Shown here one piece after another: positions 31,885-34,435 of a stretch of DNA of 34,435 nt (positions within the stretch are counted from its first letter, which is position 1; every line of letters starts with the position of its first letter). Origin of the DNA: an uncultured Verrucomicrobiales bacterium (GTDB lineage Bacteria; Verrucomicrobiota; Verrucomicrobiia; Verrucomicrobiales; Akkermansiaceae); the NCBI GenBank assembly GCA_937928545.1, contig CALGJQ010000037.1, positions 1 through 34,435 of the forward strand. The letters run 5' to 3'. Both the position numbers and the translations under genes were made by a program. The notes beneath the pieces are model-generated. The model saw only the letters and a list, made by a program, of their open reading frames with translations. It made no database searches and was not told the origin of the DNA.

Positions 31885-33324
31885 ATGCCCGCAGATCCTC
31901 AGTCCCAGCCCTTCGCCGAGTCACCTTTCCCGACTAATTCCTCTCCGGAATATCCCGTCCCAGAAAAATCCGTTCCACCTAAGCCCAAGCAGATTAATTC
32001 TCGGCTGGTCCACTATCTCGGCTCTCTTCCCGCATTTACGCCTTCAATGCCAGTAGAGACCACTGCTGCTTCGGCAAGCACACCCAGCACCTCTGAAACT
32101 TCAGCTGCCGACACCTCAAGGGACGAAGCTCCAAGAGAACCCGTGATCGATTCCGACAGTCCTTCAGAATATCCCACTCCGTCCGAATATCCTTCCACCC
32201 CTTCTCCTGCCCCAGCCCCTGCCCAAAATTCTTCCCAGCCATCGGAAAGCCCCTCACCAACTCCACAGACCTCATCGACAAACTCATCCTCTTCGGTGAC
32301 CTCCACGCCAAGCTCAACCAATAACGGCTCGCTCCCAGAAGACGACGTCATCGCCGTCGATCAACTCGGCAAAAAATTCCAAGCTCTCCGAACCGAACTC
32401 GCCAAGGTCATTATCGGTCAAGATGAGGTCATCGAGCAACTCGCGATCTGTCTTTTCGCCCGCGGCCACGGCCTCCTCATGGGGGTTCCCGGTCTCGCTA
32501 AAACCCTCCTCGTCTCTTCCATCGCTGAGACCATGGACCTTGGCTTCAAACGAATCCAATTCACCCCCGACCTCATGCCCGCCGACATCTCCGGAACTGA
32601 CATCATTCAGGAATCCGATACCGGCCGCCGTGAGTTCCAGTTCATCAAAGGTCCCATCTTTTCCAACATCGTCCTTGCTGACGAGATCAACCGAGCACCC
32701 GCCAAGACCCAGTCCGCCATGCTCGAGGCCATGCAAGAACGCTCCGTCACCGTTCTCGGCCGCACCTATCAACTCGATGCCCCCTTCTTCGTTCTCGCCA
32801 CCCAAAACCCCGTCGAGCAAGAAGGAACTTACCCTCTCCCCGAAGCCCAACTTGACCGCTTCATGTTCCTCATCGAGGTCGACTACCCGACCGCAGAAGA
32901 AGAAAAACGCATCGCTCGCGAAACCACCGGAGTCGACAAAGCAAAGCTCTCTCCTCTCCTCTCCGGCCAAGAAGTCATCGAGTTCCAAAGCCTCGTCCGC
33001 CGCGTTCCCGTCCCTGATCACATCTATGACTACGCCGTCGAGATCGTCCGCCGCACCCGCCCGGATACTCCCGACGCTCCTGAGTGGATCAAAGAATACG
33101 TCGGCTGGGGTGCCGGACCACGCGCCGTGCAATACCTCATCTTAGGTTGCAAAGCCCGCGCCGCCCTCCGAGGAACCTACATGGCATCGCTCGAAGACAT
33201 CGAAGCCGTCGCCGGCCCCGTCCTCGCCCACCGCGTCCTCACCAACTTCGCCGCCGAGTCCCAAGGCATGACCTCCAAGAAGATCGTCGCAAGGCTCGTC
33301 GAAGAGATGCGCGATGATGTGTAG
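31885..33324 (+). CDS. MoxR-family AAA+ ATPase with long Pro/Ser/Thr-rich N-terminal extension
   Basis: MoxR ATPases act as chaperones that help assemble or activate protein complexes. The 479 residues carry Walker A GVPGLAKT (200-207), Walker B VLADE (263-267) within NIVLADEINRAPAKTQSAML, a FFVLATQNPVEQEGTYPLPEAQLDRF sensor region and a C-terminal lid domain. The core begins near residue 155. The first 150 residues are low-complexity and rich in Pro, Ser and Thr, with repeated EYP units (SPSEYPTPSEYPSTPSPAP). This is an unusual addition, since MoxR proteins are normally about 320-350 residues. No signal peptide is visible. It is the first gene of a MoxR-DUF58-BatA group. Confidence 0.92.
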   Translation: MPADPQSQPFAESPFPTNSSPEYPVPEKSVPPKPKQINSRLVHYLGSLPAFTPSMPVETTAASASTPSTSETSAADTSRDEAPREPVIDSDSPSEYPTPSEYPSTPSPAPAPAQNSSQPSESPSPTPQTSSTNSSSSVTSTPSSTNNGSLPEDDVIAVDQLGKKFQALRTELAKVIIGQDEVIEQLAICLFARGHGLLMGVPGLAKTLLVSSIAETMDLGFKRIQFTPDLMPADISGTDIIQESDTGRREFQFIKGPIFSNIVLADEINRAPAKTQSAMLEAMQERSVTVLGRTYQLDAPFFVLATQNPVEQEGTYPLPEAQLDRFMFLIEVDYPTAEEEKRIARETTGVDKAKLSPLLSGQEVIEFQSLVRRVPVPDHIYDYAVEIVRRTRPDTPDAPEWIKEYVGWGAGPRAVQYLILGCKARAALRGTYMASLEDIEAVAGPVLAHRVLTNFAAESQGMTSKKIVARLVEEMRDDV

Positions 33325-33372
33325 TCAGAGACATAGGTCCTCTCAGCCTTATCTGACCTATTCTGCACAAAG

Positions 33373-34266
33373 ATGAAATACGACTTCCTAGACACTGACG
33401 TGCTCGCCCGTCTCGGCGCGATCCCGTTAGAATCACGCACCCCCATGGTCGGGAACGTCGCGGGACGTCACCGCTCCCCGCATCGTGGATCATCCGTCGA
33501 GTTCGCAGAATACCGCAAGTATGTTCCCGGCGATGACACCCGCCGCCTCGACTGGAAGGCCTACGCTCGCTCAGATCGATACTACATTAAGGAGTTCGAA
33601 GCCGACACCAACCTCCGCGCTTACTTCGTCGTCGATTCCTCGGCCTCGATGAATTTCTCCTCCGCCGATCACCCGACTAAGATCGACTTCGCCCGCCGCA
33701 TCGCCGCCACTCTTTCCTACCTCATCGTCAATCAAGGCGACTCCGCAGGGCTGAGCTGCTGTAACGAAAAGATCCACCTCGAAATCCCTCCCAGCCGACG
33801 CGCCGCTCAGCTTCAAGCGATTTTTGATTCCCTCCAAGATCTCGAACCAAAAGGCGGAACCGGCCTCATCCCAGCCCTCCACCAGATCGCTGAGAAGATC
33901 CAGCAACGTGCCCTTGTCATCATCCTCTCTGACCTTTTCGTAGACACGGATGAACTCGGCGACGCCCTCCAGCACCTCCGCTTCCGCAAGCACGACGTCG
34001 CGATGTTCCATCTCCTCGACCCTCAAGAGGTCGACTTCCACTTCGAGCGACCTCACCGCTTTGTCGATCTCGAGGATGGCACCACTATTGTCGCCGAGCC
34101 TCATTTGATCGCAGATGAATACCACGCCGCCCTTCGCGAGTTCCTCGAGAACGTCGAGAAGAAGTGCCACGACATTCACGCCGATTATCACCTTTTCCAA
34201 ACCAGCGCGAACTACGAGGAGATTGTCTCCAACTTCATCACCTCTCGTCTCACCAAAAAACGCTAA
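33373..34266 (+). CDS. DUF58 domain protein (von Willebrand factor A-like)
   Basis: The 297-residue product has the DUF58 signature SSVEFAEYRKYVPGDDTRRLDWKAYAR (about 40-66). A von Willebrand A-like segment follows, with MIDAS-type DSSAS (Asp88, Ser90, Ser92) and a later VIILSDLF strand. DUF58 proteins are almost always encoded beside MoxR ATPases and are thought to be their partners or clients. The biochemical role is unproven. There is no signal peptide, which suggests a cytoplasmic location. It lies 48 bases after moxR and is followed by the BatA-like gene after nine bases. Confidence 0.92.
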   Translation: MKYDFLDTDVLARLGAIPLESRTPMVGNVAGRHRSPHRGSSVEFAEYRKYVPGDDTRRLDWKAYARSDRYYIKEFEADTNLRAYFVVDSSASMNFSSADHPTKIDFARRIAATLSYLIVNQGDSAGLSCCNEKIHLEIPPSRRAAQLQAIFDSLQDLEPKGGTGLIPALHQIAEKIQQRALVIILSDLFVDTDELGDALQHLRFRKHDVAMFHLLDPQEVDFHFERPHRFVDLEDGTTIVAEPHLIADEYHAALREFLENVEKKCHDIHADYHLFQTSANYEEIVSNFITSRLTKKR

Positions 34267-34275
34267 CCTTCACCT

Positions 34276-34435
34276 TTGAGCTTTTTATCACAACCGATCC
34301 TTTGGGGTCTCCTCGCAGCGGCCATTCCGGTGATCATTCACCTGCTCAATCGGCGTCGCTTCCGCACCGTCAAATGGGCCGCGACCTCTTTCCTGCTCAA
34401 AGCCTCGCGCGAATCCCGTGGGAAAAAGAAGCTCA
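34276..34435 (+). CDS. BatA-like membrane protein (3' truncated by window end)
   Basis: Only the first 53 residues are visible. They begin at a TTG (MSFLSQPILWGLLAAAIPV) and read through IIHLLNRRRFRTVKWAATSF, the conserved start of the N-terminal double-transmembrane BatA domain. Such proteins usually continue with a von Willebrand A domain in the periplasm and a second membrane helix. The gene follows DUF58 by nine bases, completing the common MoxR-DUF58-BatA order. The TTG start is chosen because no ATG or GTG fits the family N-terminus. Confidence 0.85.
   Translation, partial: MSFLSQPILWGLLAAAIPVIIHLLNRRRFRTVKWAATSFLLKASRESRGKKKL

Noticed and set aside
32314..33132. Minus-strand open frame of 272 codons opposite the MoxR gene
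   Set aside because: It is antisense to the conserved AAA+ core and has no motif of its own.

Overview
The window looks like part of the chromosome of a Verrucomicrobia (PVC superphylum) bacterium. The evidence is a DUF1501 / pre-peptidase / DUF1549-DUF1553 / cytochrome-WD40 gene set (seen mainly in Planctomycetes and Verrucomicrobia), a PEP-CTERM protein, a transmembrane Ser/Thr kinase-like protein with a TPR-like tail, and a nuo gene order that starts at nuoG. I cannot name a genus. There are no phage genes, transposase genes or CRISPR arrays. Assignments come from reading translated motifs and gene order, not from database searches.

Layout. 1-733: end of a PfkB-type (probably 2-keto-3-deoxygluconate) kinase and its terminator. 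762-4085: a trypsin-fold lipoprotein convergent with a membrane kinase-like protein that lacks the catalytic Asp (HGN instead of HRD). 4216-13276: four co-directional exported proteins: a Tat-exported DUF1501 protein, a pre-peptidase-domain protein, a DUF1549/DUF1553 protein with three heme-binding-like motifs, and a cytochrome-WD40-coiled-coil protein. A cluster of short palindromes precedes the last gene. 13273-13932: the redox repressor Rex, convergent with the cassette. 14124-14209: tRNA-Tyr. 14400-15029: a YiiX-like cysteine hydrolase. 15177-25039: nuoG-H-I-J-K-L-M-N, preceded by a perfect 26-bp Rex-type palindrome and interrupted between nuoI and nuoJ by a four-helix-bundle (S23-type) gene with inverted-repeat flanks. 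25115-28553 (minus): cysI-cysH-cysK, assimilatory sulfate reduction. 28718-29464: a lipoprotein of unknown function. 29558-30238 (minus): a PEP-CTERM protein. 30734-31645 (minus): TrhO/YceA. 31885-34435: MoxR ATPase, DUF58 protein and the start of a BatA-like protein.

How the parts fit. Rex senses NADH/NAD+. Its gene lies about 1.1 kb from a consensus Rex site in front of the complex I genes, so NADH oxidation here is probably controlled by the NADH ratio. The cys operon supplies sulfide and cysteine. The MoxR-DUF58-BatA group is a conserved chaperone-like envelope module. The least understood part is the 9-kb exported cassette, together with the divergent kinase-like gene.
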